A stretch of 64,000 bases of DNA from CAYMMX01 sp964391675. GTDB taxonomy: Bacteria; Cyanobacteriota; Vampirovibrionia; Gastranaerophilales; Gastranaerophilaceae. Below the pieces are notes generated by a model. That model did no database searches. It was not told the origin of the DNA and saw only the letters and a list, made by a program, of their open reading frames with translations. Location of the stretch: NCBI GenBank assembly GCA_964391675.1, contig CAYMMX010000002.1, positions 124,001 through 188,000 on the forward strand. The letters are read 5' to 3'. This document shows, piece by piece, positions 53,675 to 62,596 of this stretch. The first letter of the stretch is position 1. Every line of letters begins with the position of its first letter. Position numbers and translations under genes: made by a program.

Positions 53675-54001
53675 ATGAATTCAGCAGTTATCGTAGGTAG
53701 AGCAGGACAAGATCCTGAAGTAAAATATTTTGAGTCAGGAAAAGTAAAAACGACATTTTCTTTAGCTGTAAATCGTTGGGACGCTAAAACAAAATCAGAA
53801 ATAGCTGATTGGTTTAATATTGATGTTTGGGATAAACAGGCTGAATTTGCCGGTGAATATGTAAAAAAAGGTAGATTAGTTGCTGTTGACGGTAGAATTG
53901 CAATCAATAAATGGTCTGATGCAAGCGGTTCAGAAAAACAAAGATTTAATATTATTGCAAATAACGTAAGACTTTTAGGTTCTAAAAAGGACGAAGCATA
54001 A
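53675..54001 (+). CDS. ssb: Single-stranded DNA-binding protein without acidic tail
   Basis: The 108-residue protein is one OB-fold: MNSAVIVGRAGQDPEVKYFESGKVKTTFSLAV, then WFNIDVWDKQAEFAGEYVKKGRLVAVDGRI and a final strand. It ends soon after the fold and lacks the disordered acidic tip (usually ending in Asp-Phe-x-Pro-Phe-like residues) that most bacterial SSB use to recruit partners. Some cyanobacterial SSB proteins are similarly short. It is followed after three bases by an unrelated acid-sugar kinase gene. Confidence 0.9.
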   Translation: MNSAVIVGRAGQDPEVKYFESGKVKTTFSLAVNRWDAKTKSEIADWFNIDVWDKQAEFAGEYVKKGRLVAVDGRIAINKWSDASGSEKQRFNIIANNVRLLGSKKDEA

Positions 54002-54004
54002 ACT

Positions 54005-55309
54005 ATGTTTATATCTAATTTGATTGGGATTGTTGCAGATGATTTAACAGGAGCAAATGACACTGCACTACAATTTCATTTAAGAGGTTCTAACACACAA
54101 ATTTTATTGGATTATGAAGCATATCTGCAGAGTACAAAAAATGCTCAAGCTTGGGCTATTTCAACAGAAACCAGAAATGTTGATATTGAAACAGCATACA
54201 GTAAAGTGAAATCTGCGACAAAAGCTTTTATAGAAAAATTAAATTTAGAATTCTTTTATAAAAAAATTGATTCAACTCTAAGAGGCAATATAGCAATAGA
54301 AACACTTGCTATGCTCGAGGTATTAAACTGGGATGCAGCAATAATTGTTCCTGCTTTTCCTTCTGAAGGTCGAACTACTGTTGGCGGATACCACCTTCTA
54401 AAAGGCATTCCTATTGAAAGGACTGAACTTGCCAGAGATGTTCATTCGCCTATTTTTGAATCACATATTCCAACATTGCTTGAAAGTCAACTGGATGAAG
54501 ATAAAAGAAATCTTGTTGGTTTAATTGAACTTTCAACAATTATGAAAGGTGCAGGCCCTATCTTATTTAAAATAAACGAATTTATTTCACAGGGCAAGAA
54601 ACTTATAGTTGCAGACGCTGTATCTGTAACAGATATCGAGCAAATAGTATTGGCTATTAATAAATCGGATTACAATATTTTGCCTGCCGGTTCTGCTGCC
54701 TGTGCACAGGTTCTTGGAAACATATGGCTTCCTGAAATGAAAAACCAACATATTCAAAAGACTATTCCTGAATTACCAAAATTAATTATTTCAGGAAGTG
54801 CAACACAAATTACAGAAACACAAATTAAAAAACTTGCAGATAGCGATGATTTTGATAACACTTATTTTATTAATTTAGATTTAAAAACAATTCTGGATGG
54901 TGTTAATGATGAACTTATAAATAGAGTTGTAAATAATTTAGGGCAAAGTAATATTGTAGTAGTTAATACTTCTTATCTTATAAAAGATTTTGACGGTTTT
55001 TCCGATGAGTGCTTAAATGCAGGACTTACAAAATCAAAATTGGCTTCTAAAATCACAGATTTTCTTGCTGAACTCACAAAAATTGTTGTCAGTAGAAGAG
55101 ATGTGATATTGATTACATTAGGTGGAGAAACTTCTTACAAATGTTGCCATGCAATTGATTCACTTCAATTACAGCTGGTGGATGAAGTAGCTCCTTCTAT
55201 TGCTTTAAGTATTGACCATAAAGCCCAATGGATTGTCGCAAAATCAGGAAATCTGGGAACAACAAATACTTTAATTGATATTTTAAAATATTTTGAGAAG
55301 CATGAGTAA
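54005..55309 (+). CDS. Four-carbon acid sugar kinase (DUF1537 family)
   Basis: The 434-residue protein starts IGIVADDLTGANDTALQF, the signature of the DUF1537 N-terminal domain, with FYKKIDSTLRGNIAIE next and a C-terminal nucleotide domain with LITLGGETSYKCC. Enzymes of this family (OtnK, DtnK) phosphorylate D-erythronate, D-threonate or related acids. The next gene encodes a PdxA2-type dehydrogenase, the established partner, so a tetronate-use route is likely. Confidence 0.85.
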   Translation: MFISNLIGIVADDLTGANDTALQFHLRGSNTQILLDYEAYLQSTKNAQAWAISTETRNVDIETAYSKVKSATKAFIEKLNLEFFYKKIDSTLRGNIAIETLAMLEVLNWDAAIIVPAFPSEGRTTVGGYHLLKGIPIERTELARDVHSPIFESHIPTLLESQLDEDKRNLVGLIELSTIMKGAGPILFKINEFISQGKKLIVADAVSVTDIEQIVLAINKSDYNILPAGSAACAQVLGNIWLPEMKNQHIQKTIPELPKLIISGSATQITETQIKKLADSDDFDNTYFINLDLKTILDGVNDELINRVVNNLGQSNIVVVNTSYLIKDFDGFSDECLNAGLTKSKLASKITDFLAELTKIVVSRRDVILITLGGETSYKCCHAIDSLQLQLVDEVAPSIALSIDHKAQWIVAKSGNLGTTNTLIDILKYFEKHE

Positions 55310-56240
55310 AAAAATCGCAATTACAACAGGTGATGTTAACGGTATTGGTGCTGAAATTACTATAAAAGCACTAAATAAGCTTGATTTTCCATCAGAAAAC
55401 ATTATTTTAATTTCAAATAGCAATGTTTTATCTTTTTATGGAAAATTTAAAAATAACTATGAAATTTTAAACGTTGATTATAAAAAAAATGATATTAGTC
55501 CAGGCAAGTTGAGTGAAAAAAGCGGTGAATTTAGCTTTAAGTGTTTAAAAAGAGCTTGTGAAATGGCAAAAAATAATGAGATAGACGCAATTGTTACAGC
55601 ACCTGTTTCAAAAGAAGCATTGCATCTTGCAGGACACAAATATAATGGGCAGACTGAAATTTTACAAGAGTTTTTGGCTCATGATAATCAGCATAGCGAA
55701 ATGTTATTTGTTGCAAAAGATTTTAGAGTCTTACTTTTAACCAGGCATGTTCCATTAAAAGAGATTATCTTGAATAAAGATGAAATTATTAAAAAAATAA
55801 CAGATTTAAATGAGTTTTTTAAGGCGAAATTTGGAATTTTAATTCCAAATTTCGCCTTATGCGGATTTAATCCTCATGCCGGTGAAAACGGCATTTTGGG
55901 TAATGAAGAAATAGATATTTTAGTTCCCGCCGTAAAGGAATTAAAGTGTAAAGGCATTAGTATAACAAAGCCTCTTCCTGCAGATACTTTATTTATTGAC
56001 GGGCTGAATAAATATTTAAATGGAGGTAAATTACCTTATGATTGTTATATTGCCTGTTATCATGATCAAGGTTTAATTCCTATTAAATCAATTGCTCACG
56101 ATAAAACCGTAAACATGACAATAGGACTTGATGTAATAAGGACATCACCTTGTCATGGAACAGCTTTTGATATCGCAGGAAAAGATGTTGCTGATGAAAA
56201 TAGTATGAAAGAAGCAATTTTACAAGCAATTAGAATTTAA
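55302..56240 (+). CDS. pdxA2: PdxA-family 4-phospho-acid dehydrogenase (PdxA2-like)
   Basis: The 312-residue protein has ITTGDVNGIGAEITIKAL, the metal site histidines in GHKYNGQTEIL and CYHDQGLIPIK, and GFNPHAGENG. PdxA proper makes the vitamin B6 precursor, but those encoded beside DUF1537 kinases oxidise 4-phospho-D-threonate or -erythronate. The ATG at 55302 overlaps the kinase stop by eight bases; an upstream TTG is less likely. A perfect 19-bp inverted repeat lies inside the gene at 55820-55859. Its stop overlaps the convergent asparaginase gene by 11 bases. Confidence 0.88.
   Translation: MSKKIAITTGDVNGIGAEITIKALNKLDFPSENIILISNSNVLSFYGKFKNNYEILNVDYKKNDISPGKLSEKSGEFSFKCLKRACEMAKNNEIDAIVTAPVSKEALHLAGHKYNGQTEILQEFLAHDNQHSEMLFVAKDFRVLLLTRHVPLKEIILNKDEIIKKITDLNEFFKAKFGILIPNFALCGFNPHAGENGILGNEEIDILVPAVKELKCKGISITKPLPADTLFIDGLNKYLNGGKLPYDCYIACYHDQGLIPIKSIAHDKTVNMTIGLDVIRTSPCHGTAFDIAGKDVADENSMKEAILQAIRI
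55820..55859. repeat. Perfect 19-bp inverted repeat inside the pdxA-like gene
   Basis: Arms at 55820-55838 and 55841-55859 are exact complements with a two-base loop. They encode KAKFGILIPNF just before the conserved GFNPHAGE, and the protein alignment needs no insertion. Confidence 0.8.
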
Positions 56241-57213
56241 AGCAAAATTTTGCTTCGCCTATTTTTTCACCGTGTAAAGTTAAAATATCTTTTTTATTTT
56301 GATTTTTAATTAAATCATTTTCTAACATTTTTTTGGAAAACCACCCTAATTGTCTTAAAGCTTCAATTAAACAAATTGCTCTAGCTTTCATATCACAGTC
56401 CATTATTTTAATAATCAATCCTTCTTTCTTTTCGAGGTTTACGACAACGCAAAGTCCTCCTGCTCCAACTTTTGCAATAAGCTTATTGTTGACAGACATA
56501 ATGGCTGTATCTAAACGATCTTCTCCGCCTATTAAATAGGGGTTTTGAATGAATGACTCTTTGATTTTTTCATATTTTTTATTTAAAAATAAATTTAAAT
56601 ACCCTTTTACCATGTTTTCAAGTGGCATTGAATAAATCGGAACGCCGCATCCATCTTTTGTTACAGGATAATTTTTTTTGATTTCGCATAATTCGTATAT
56701 TTTATTTTTTATTATTTGTTGTAGTGGGTGTAAGAATTCATCATAATCATTTATACACCAACCCATTTTTTTGCATATACCAAGCATCATGGTATGTTTA
56801 CCTGAACAATTATTTTGTAAAATATTTTCTGTTTCTGATGATAAAATCAGTTTATTTTGTTCAGTTTTACTTAAAGGTTTATGTAAACCGCACTTATAAT
56901 CTTTTTTATTTAATTTAAATTTGTCTATTAATTTTTCAATGATTTCTATATGGCAGTTTTCACCTGTATGGGAAGCACAACAAACAGCTATTTCCTCAGG
57001 AGTTAAATTATATTCTTTATCTAAATTTAAATCTATTATTAAAGAAGCTTGTAAGGGTTTTGCACAAGAGCGCAAATAGTATGGATAATTTTTATCACTT
57101 CCAATTTTTAAGACATTCTTATTTTTTATCCTAACAAAAAAACCGTAGTGTTCCTGTTCTATAAGATCACTTCTAACGAATTCCAGTAGTTTTATCGGAG
57201 TATAATTAACCAT
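56230..57213 (-). CDS. Type II (Rhizobium-like) asparaginase
   Basis: The 327-residue protein matches the asparaginase II family: RSCAKPLQASLI near the start, CCASHTGE, NNCSGKHTMML, DGCGVPIYSMPL and AKVGAGGLCVVV. It should release ammonia from asparagine in the cytoplasm. The ATG at 57213 overlaps the end of the upstream gene; a TTG at 57225 is also in frame. It is co-transcribed with the GspE-N-like gene. Confidence 0.85.
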   Translation of the reverse strand: MVNYTPIKLLEFVRSDLIEQEHYGFFVRIKNKNVLKIGSDKNYPYYLRSCAKPLQASLIIDLNLDKEYNLTPEEIAVCCASHTGENCHIEIIEKLIDKFKLNKKDYKCGLHKPLSKTEQNKLILSSETENILQNNCSGKHTMMLGICKKMGWCINDYDEFLHPLQQIIKNKIYELCEIKKNYPVTKDGCGVPIYSMPLENMVKGYLNLFLNKKYEKIKESFIQNPYLIGGEDRLDTAIMSVNNKLIAKVGAGGLCVVVNLEKKEGLIIKIMDCDMKARAICLIEALRQLGWFSKKMLENDLIKNQNKKDILTLHGEKIGEAKFCFKF

Positions 57214-57970
57214 TCTTTTTAACAAAAGCCAAAAGTTTTCTTAATTGGTCTTTTAATTTATCATTTTCTTCTTTTAATTTTTTTAATTCTTCCTGAGTTG
57301 TATTTACATTTTCTTCTTCTATGGTTGTCCCCTTTGGAATAATTGAGGTATCTAATATAAACCTTTTTTTTGATTCTTCTTTTATTTTAAGAAGAGAAGC
57401 AGTTTCTTTTTCTGTTATATAGCCTAATGAAATCATTATTTCAGCCATTTTTTTTGGAGTTCCTTTATCATTAAGCTCTTTTTGCTGGACAATTGTATGT
57501 TCAAGTTGATCTACATTAATCCTTCCTATACGCTTAAAATATTCTCCTGTTCTATATTTCCCTGACATAAAACCGGCAATACCCCCTATATATACAGATT
57601 CAGCAGGTTTTATGTAATTTTGTTCCAAGCAAAAAACATAATATTTAGATACTTCTTCCATTGTCCAATAGTTATTCATAGCAATTTCTATCATGCTTAA
57701 TTCTTCATTTATACTTGTAAGAAAATTATATGTATTGGGATCAAATCCACCTTTTCGTTCAAGCATTTCGGTTTTACCTGCAAATGTTAATTGTGGTATA
57801 TGTAAATGAAACAAATCTTCTTCTTGAGTTGCGATAAAATCTTCACTCAAGTCTACTTGAAGGTTTTGATATAATCGTAAATAAATAATTTGTTTTACCC
57901 ATAAAGGAAATTCAAATAATTTTTCTAAAAATAACCCTAAAATATTTTTTTTCAAAATAAAACCTTTCAT
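57206..57970 (-). CDS. GspE-N-like domain protein with coiled-coil tail
   Basis: The 254-residue protein has an N-terminal acidic domain that is not recognised. Residues about 150-205 look like a type II secretion GspE N-terminal or MshEN-type module (GRINVDQLEHTIVQQKELNDKGTPKKMAEIMISLGYITEKETASLLKI), which binds nucleotides or partners in pili and secretion ATPases. The end is a coiled coil (TQEELKKLKEENDKLKDQLRKLL). No ATPase is adjacent. The functional link to the asparaginase gene is unclear. Confidence 0.6.
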   Translation of the reverse strand: MKGFILKKNILGLFLEKLFEFPLWVKQIIYLRLYQNLQVDLSEDFIATQEEDLFHLHIPQLTFAGKTEMLERKGGFDPNTYNFLTSINEELSMIEIAMNNYWTMEEVSKYYVFCLEQNYIKPAESVYIGGIAGFMSGKYRTGEYFKRIGRINVDQLEHTIVQQKELNDKGTPKKMAEIMISLGYITEKETASLLKIKEESKKRFILDTSIIPKGTTIEEENVNTTQEELKKLKEENDKLKDQLRKLLAFVKKNG

Positions 57971-58043
57971 CTTCCATTTTTTTAAATTATATATTATAAT
58001 GTTAACGTAGTCAATTTATAAACAAATTTTAAGATGGTGAGTT

Positions 58044-58481
58044 ATGGGCTTGGACGGATTTTCAATGGGTAATTTAGGTTTAAACCCCGAACTAACATCG
58101 GCACAGATGGCAAATCAAGCTGAACAAATTGCAAGAAAAGAATCTGAAATAAAAATAAAAGATGTAACTGAATCGGCAAAAGAAGAAGGTATAAAAAGAA
58201 AAGACAAAGGACCTGAAAAAGATAATAAAGATGATTCTAAGAAAAAAAAGGAAGATTCTGAAGAAAGTCAGGATGATAGTGAAAATAATTTAGAAAAAAT
58301 TGATTTTGAAAAGGTAAACCCTAAAGAATATTCAATTAGAATTAATTCAAATACAGATTTAGTTGAACTTTATAATACTAAAGAAGATAGAGCCATAGAA
58401 ACAATGAGTGCACAAGATTTAATGTTTCTGATATCAAAATTAGATAGTGCCTCAGGTGTAATTGTTAACAGGAAAATATAA
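58044..58481 (+). CDS. FlaG-like protein with charged linker
   Basis: The 145-residue protein has a helical N-terminus (LTSAQMANQAEQIARKESEI), a very charged Lys/Asp/Glu linker (about 55-85) and a C-terminal beta-helix domain (IRINSNTDLVELYNTKEDRAIETMSAQDLMFLISKL), similar to FlaG, where it ends in Ile-Pro-x-x-x-x-L. FlaG genes lie before fliD or fliS in many flagellar operons, and fliS follows here after 20 bases. The call is by position and weak similarity. Confidence 0.5.
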   Translation: MGLDGFSMGNLGLNPELTSAQMANQAEQIARKESEIKIKDVTESAKEEGIKRKDKGPEKDNKDDSKKKKEDSEESQDDSENNLEKIDFEKVNPKEYSIRINSNTDLVELYNTKEDRAIETMSAQDLMFLISKLDSASGVIVNRKI

Positions 58482-58501
58482 ATAGAAATTGAAGAGGTAA
58501 A

Positions 58502-58966
58502 ATGAATACAGTTAATCCATATTTACAACAATATAAAAAAAATCAGATAGAAACTGCTACTCCGGAAGAAATTCTTATTTTATTATATGATGCAGCGATT
58601 AATAATCTAAATAAAGCTAAGATTGCTCTAAGTCAAGATAATGAAGATCTTTTTAAATATAATATACAAAATTGTAAAAATATTATTTTAGAGTTTATGA
58701 ATTCTTTAAATATGGAAATAGGTGGAGAAGTTGCTCAAACATTATATAATTTATACAGATATTATTATAAAATACTTGTTAAATCTGAAGTTAGTCAAAA
58801 TTCTGATGGTGTTGATGAAGTATTAAAGCATTTAACCAGTTTAAGAGAAACTTGGCAAAAAGCAATTGAAATTGCAAAAGCAGAAAAAGAATCTTTGCTT
58901 ATTGATAAATATATTCCTACAGGATCTGATGAAGAAGATGTTGAAGAGGAAGAAGATGAGGAATAA
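58502..58966 (+). CDS. fliS: Flagellin export chaperone FliS
   Basis: The 154-residue protein begins NPYLQQYKKNQIETATPEEILILLYDAAINNLNKAK, the conserved FliS opening, followed by a four-helix bundle (with NIILEFMNSLNMEIGGEVAQTLYNLYRYYYKILVKSE). FliS holds flagellin in the cytoplasm before export. The C-terminal 20 residues are an added acidic tail. The stop overlaps the start of the next gene by one base. Confidence 0.93.
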   Translation: MNTVNPYLQQYKKNQIETATPEEILILLYDAAINNLNKAKIALSQDNEDLFKYNIQNCKNIILEFMNSLNMEIGGEVAQTLYNLYRYYYKILVKSEVSQNSDGVDEVLKHLTSLRETWQKAIEIAKAEKESLLIDKYIPTGSDEEDVEEEEDEE

Positions 58967-59334
58967 TGACCAAGTTCGAAGACATAAAACTAATTTATAA
59001 TCAATTTTTAAATTTATCTGCCGAAATTAAAGAAATGATTAATGAACAAGATTACGATGGAGCTAATTATAAAATGCAACATTCTAACAAACTTATTAAT
59101 AGAATAATAGCAGTAAAAAAAACAGCAGTTCTTGATGAAAACGAGCAGCAAGAACTAAATAAAATTGAAAAAAAAATAGTTGAGGATAATAAAAATCTTA
59201 TTAAAAAATTAATTGATGAAAAAACTGCAGTTGGTGATGAATTAAAAGAAATAAATAAAAAAATAAAAATAAATTCTGCATATGATATTAGTGCAGAAGA
59301 ACAGCAAGGCGGATTAATCGATTATTCTGAATAA
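58966..59334 (+). CDS. FliT/FlgN-like flagellar chaperone candidate
   Basis: The 122-residue protein is nearly all helical, with an N-terminal long helix (FEDIKLIYNQFLNLSAEIKEMINEQDYDGANYKMQHSNKLINRI) and a Lys-rich second helix. Its position right after fliS, with translation coupled through a TAATG overlap, is where FliT-type chaperones occur. The sequence match alone is weak. Confidence 0.5.
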   Translation: MTKFEDIKLIYNQFLNLSAEIKEMINEQDYDGANYKMQHSNKLINRIIAVKKTAVLDENEQQELNKIEKKIVEDNKNLIKKLIDEKTAVGDELKEINKKIKINSAYDISAEEQQGGLIDYSE

Positions 59335-59343
59335 GGAAATTTT

Positions 59344-60222
59344 TTGGAAACCAAATTTGTAAAAGAAAAAAAAATAGCTGCAGCAGTATCAATATTATCA
59401 AATACATTTTTGATAATATTGAAATTTTTCGCAGGATTTATATCCGGAAGCATAAGTATAATCTCAGAAGCAGTACATTCTTCTTCAGATTTATTGGCTT
59501 CCGTCATTACTTTTTTTTCAGTTTCGGAATCATCTAAACCTGCCGATAAAGACCATCAGTTTGGACATGGAAAATATGAAGACCTTACAAGTTTTATTGA
59601 AGGTGTTTTAATTATTTTAGCTTCATTTTACATAATATATGAAGCATTTAAAAAAATATTATTTTCTATTTATATTGGAATTGATACCAATATAGGATTA
59701 GTTGTTATGTTTATTTCAATTATAGCTAATATTATTGTAAGCACATATTTATTTAAAATAGCCAGTAAAACCGGTTCGACAGCCCTTTATGCCGATGGTG
59801 AACATCTTAGGACCGATGTTTATTCTTCAATGGCTGTTTTCATAGGCTTAATTTTAGTTAAAATGACCGGAAATCATATCTTTGACCCTATAGTAGCAAT
59901 TATGATTGCAATAATAATTTTTATTGCAGGATATAAGATATGTGAAAATGCAAGCAAAGGGCTTTTAGATAATTCTCTTAGTGACTGTGAAAATAGCCAT
60001 ATTAAGACAATTATTCAAAATTATGTAGGAAACGAAGTAATTGAATTAAAAAAATTAAGAACAAGAAAATCAGGGCTTAAAAAAAATATTGAAATTATAT
60101 TAATTGTTGAAAAAACTATGCAAATTAGTAAATCTCATGAAATTTGTGACAAAATTGAGTTAGAAATTGAAGAAAAATTAAAAAATACTGATATTTCAAT
60201 TCATTTAGAGCCAAATTCTTAA
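59344..60222 (+). CDS. Cation diffusion facilitator (CDF) transporter
   Basis: The 292-residue protein has six membrane segments and the CDF signature SIISEAVHSSSDLLASVIT, HQFGHGKYEDLTSFIEG and ADGEHLRTDVYSSMAV. The C-terminal cytoplasmic domain (about 205-292) is beta-alpha-beta. It should export Zn2+, Fe2+ or Mn2+; the metal cannot be decided. The start is TTG with AAGGA before it, just after the FliT-like gene. Confidence 0.93.
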   Translation: METKFVKEKKIAAAVSILSNTFLIILKFFAGFISGSISIISEAVHSSSDLLASVITFFSVSESSKPADKDHQFGHGKYEDLTSFIEGVLIILASFYIIYEAFKKILFSIYIGIDTNIGLVVMFISIIANIIVSTYLFKIASKTGSTALYADGEHLRTDVYSSMAVFIGLILVKMTGNHIFDPIVAIMIAIIIFIAGYKICENASKGLLDNSLSDCENSHIKTIIQNYVGNEVIELKKLRTRKSGLKKNIEIILIVEKTMQISKSHEICDKIELEIEEKLKNTDISIHLEPNS

Positions 60223-60229
60223 CAAATAT

Positions 60230-60258
60230 TTGAAAAATTTTTATTTAGATAATATACT
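60230..60258 (+). promoter_or_regulatory. Sigma-70-type promoter of ilvBN
   Basis: TTGAAA (60230-60235) and TATACT (60253-60258) are separated by 17 bases. The start codon of ilvB is 22 bases beyond the -10 box, leaving no room for an attenuator. Confidence 0.75.
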
Positions 60259-60279
60259 TAAATAAAAATGGAGAAATGA

Positions 60280-62007
60280 ATGGTAAATGAAGTTATGACT
60301 AAGGAATTAACAGGTTCACAAATTTTTATAGAATCTTTGAGAAAAGAAGGTGTTGATACTATTTTTGGTTATCCAGGCGGTGTTATTCTCAATATATACG
60401 AAGCACTTTACCATACAAAAGATATAAAACACTATCTCGTAAGACATGAACAAGCTGCAATACATGCCGCAGAAGGTTATGCAAGAGTAAATGACAGATG
60501 TGGTGTCGCAATAGTTACATCCGGTCCGGGAGCAACGAATACGGTAACAGGACTTGCAAATGCGTATTTAGATGGTTATCCTTTAGTTGTTTTTACAGGT
60601 CAGGTAAGCGCTAATCTAATTGGAAATGACGCTTTTCAGGAAGCTGATATGGTAGGAATTACACGTTCCTGCACAAAACATAATTATCTTGTTAAAGACG
60701 TTAAAGATCTTGCAAAAACAATAAAAGAAGCTTTTTATATAGCTAATACAGGGAAAAAAGGTCCTGTTTTAATTGATTTGCCTAAAAGTGTTTTAGACGC
60801 AAAAACTGAGTTCGACTATTCACAAGAAGTTTGTATTGAAGGTTATAATCCAACTTATAAGGGTAATCCAAAGCAAATAACAAGAGCAGTCGAGCTGCTT
60901 TGTAATGCAAAGCGTCCTGCTATAATTGCAGGTGGAGGGGTTTTATCTTCCAACGCATCTGAAGAATTAACCGAATTTGCTAAGCTTACTTGTATTCCGG
61001 TTGCTAATACTCTTATGGGAATAGGTACATATCCTGAAGATGATGAAAAAGCTTTAGGTATGTTAGGAATGCATGGTAATTACTGGGCAAATTATGCCAT
61101 ATGTGAATGTGATGTTCTTCTGGCTGTTGGAACAAGGTTTAATGATAGGGTTACAGGTCCGTTATCCAGATTTGCTAAAGAAGCACAAATTATTCATGTT
61201 GATATCGATCCTTGTTCTATATCTAAAAATGTTACTGCGGGTATTCCGATTGTTGGTGATGCAAAACTAATTTTGCGTGATATGTTAAATGAATTTAAAT
61301 CAAGAAAGCACGAAATAAATGAAGTTGCTAAAAATGAATGGTTTGCAAAAATAGAAGATTGGAAAGGACGAAGAGTTATTCCAGAAATTCAGTCAGATAA
61401 ACTTCATGCCCATGTTGTTTTAGATAAAATTTACGAATATACAAAGTCTTATGACCCTGTTGTTTGTACTGAAGTTGGCCAGCATCAAATGTGGACAGCG
61501 CAAATGTTTAAGTTTAATAAGCCGAGACGTCTTGTAACTTCAGGCGGTTTAGGAACTATGGGTTTTGGATTTCCTTCTGCAATGGGTGCTTGTGTTGCTG
61601 ATAAAAACAGGTTAGTTTTAGATATTGCAGGTGACGGTTCTATTCAAATGAATATTCAGGAACTTGCAACTTGTGTAGAGTATAATTTACCGGTAAAAGT
61701 AGTTATATTGAATAACGGGTATCTTGGAATGGTTCGTCAATGGCAAGAAAAGCTTTATAATAAGCACTATTCACAAACAAAAATATCAGGTCCTGATTTT
61801 GTTAAATTAGCAGAAGCATATGGTGCTAAAGGTTTAAGGGTAACAAAGGAAGAAGAAATTATACCTGCACTTAAAGAAGCTATTGAATATCCGGGACCGG
61901 TATTTTTAGATTTTATTATAGAACCTTTTGAAACAGTTTACCCTTGGGTATTAGCAGGAAAGCCTATGCATGAAGTGCTTCTATCAGGAAAAGATAATCA
62001 AATATAA
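60280..62007 (+). CDS. ilvB: Acetolactate synthase large subunit
   Basis: The 575-residue ThDP enzyme starts the branched-chain amino acid pathway. It has FGYPGGVILNIYEAL, the catalytic Glu in VRHEQAAIHAAEGYAR, the GPGATNTVTGLANAY motif and the ThDP-binding GDGSIQMNIQELATCVEYNLPVKVVILNNGYLGMVRQWQ. GGAG is six bases before the ATG. ilvN follows. Confidence 0.96.
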   Translation: MVNEVMTKELTGSQIFIESLRKEGVDTIFGYPGGVILNIYEALYHTKDIKHYLVRHEQAAIHAAEGYARVNDRCGVAIVTSGPGATNTVTGLANAYLDGYPLVVFTGQVSANLIGNDAFQEADMVGITRSCTKHNYLVKDVKDLAKTIKEAFYIANTGKKGPVLIDLPKSVLDAKTEFDYSQEVCIEGYNPTYKGNPKQITRAVELLCNAKRPAIIAGGGVLSSNASEELTEFAKLTCIPVANTLMGIGTYPEDDEKALGMLGMHGNYWANYAICECDVLLAVGTRFNDRVTGPLSRFAKEAQIIHVDIDPCSISKNVTAGIPIVGDAKLILRDMLNEFKSRKHEINEVAKNEWFAKIEDWKGRRVIPEIQSDKLHAHVVLDKIYEYTKSYDPVVCTEVGQHQMWTAQMFKFNKPRRLVTSGGLGTMGFGFPSAMGACVADKNRLVLDIAGDGSIQMNIQELATCVEYNLPVKVVILNNGYLGMVRQWQEKLYNKHYSQTKISGPDFVKLAEAYGAKGLRVTKEEEIIPALKEAIEYPGPVFLDFIIEPFETVYPWVLAGKPMHEVLLSGKDNQI

Positions 62008-62023
62008 TTATAAGGAAATAAAA

Positions 62024-62506
62024 ATGCAGCATACAATTTCGGTATTAGTAAAAAATGAAGCAGGAGCACTATCAAGAATTATAGGGCTTTTTTCTGCACG
62101 AGGTTATAATATAGAAAGTTTAACAGTAGCAAATACCCTTGATTCAAATTATTCAAGAGCAACAATAGTTGTAACTAATTGCGATGATGCTGTAATAGAA
62201 CAAATTTTAAAACAATTGCATAAGCTTATTCCTGTTATTAAAGTTGCCGATTTAGCTCCTGATAACTCTACTACTAAAGAACTTATTTTTATAAAGGTTG
62301 ATGCTAAAAATGAGATGGAAAAATTACTTAAAATTGCACAGGATTTTGGAGTTAAAGTTATTGATGTTTCTCCAAAAACATATACTTTACAGGCAGTTTG
62401 TAATGATAAAGAATTGAAATCTTTAGTTGAATTATTAAAGCCAATCGGAATAAAAGATATTGTAAGATCAGGTGCTGTTTCTATAATATCAGGTAATGTT
62501 GTTTAA
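62024..62506 (+). CDS. ilvN: Acetolactate synthase small (regulatory) subunit
   Basis: The 160-residue protein has an N-terminal ACT domain (HTISVLVKNEAGALSRIIGLFSARGYNIESLTVA) and a C-terminal ferredoxin-like domain, the normal IlvN form that gives valine inhibition. An in-frame ATG at 61970 lies inside ilvB without a ribosome site; the ATG at 62024 has TAAGGA before it. Confidence 0.95.
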   Translation: MQHTISVLVKNEAGALSRIIGLFSARGYNIESLTVANTLDSNYSRATIVVTNCDDAVIEQILKQLHKLIPVIKVADLAPDNSTTKELIFIKVDAKNEMEKLLKIAQDFGVKVIDVSPKTYTLQAVCNDKELKSLVELLKPIGIKDIVRSGAVSIISGNVV

Positions 62507-62596
62507 TTGTATAGATATGTAAAAAAAAAGTTTATTTTTTATAAAACGTATAAATAATATTTATTTAGAGGGTTTACATGCATTGAAGGTGTGTGT

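Noticed and set aside
56240..56255. A 16-base palindrome (AAGCAAAATTTTGCTT) at the pdxA/asparaginase junction
   Set aside because: It has no loop and lies in the overlap of two coding genes; too short and AT-rich to call a terminator.
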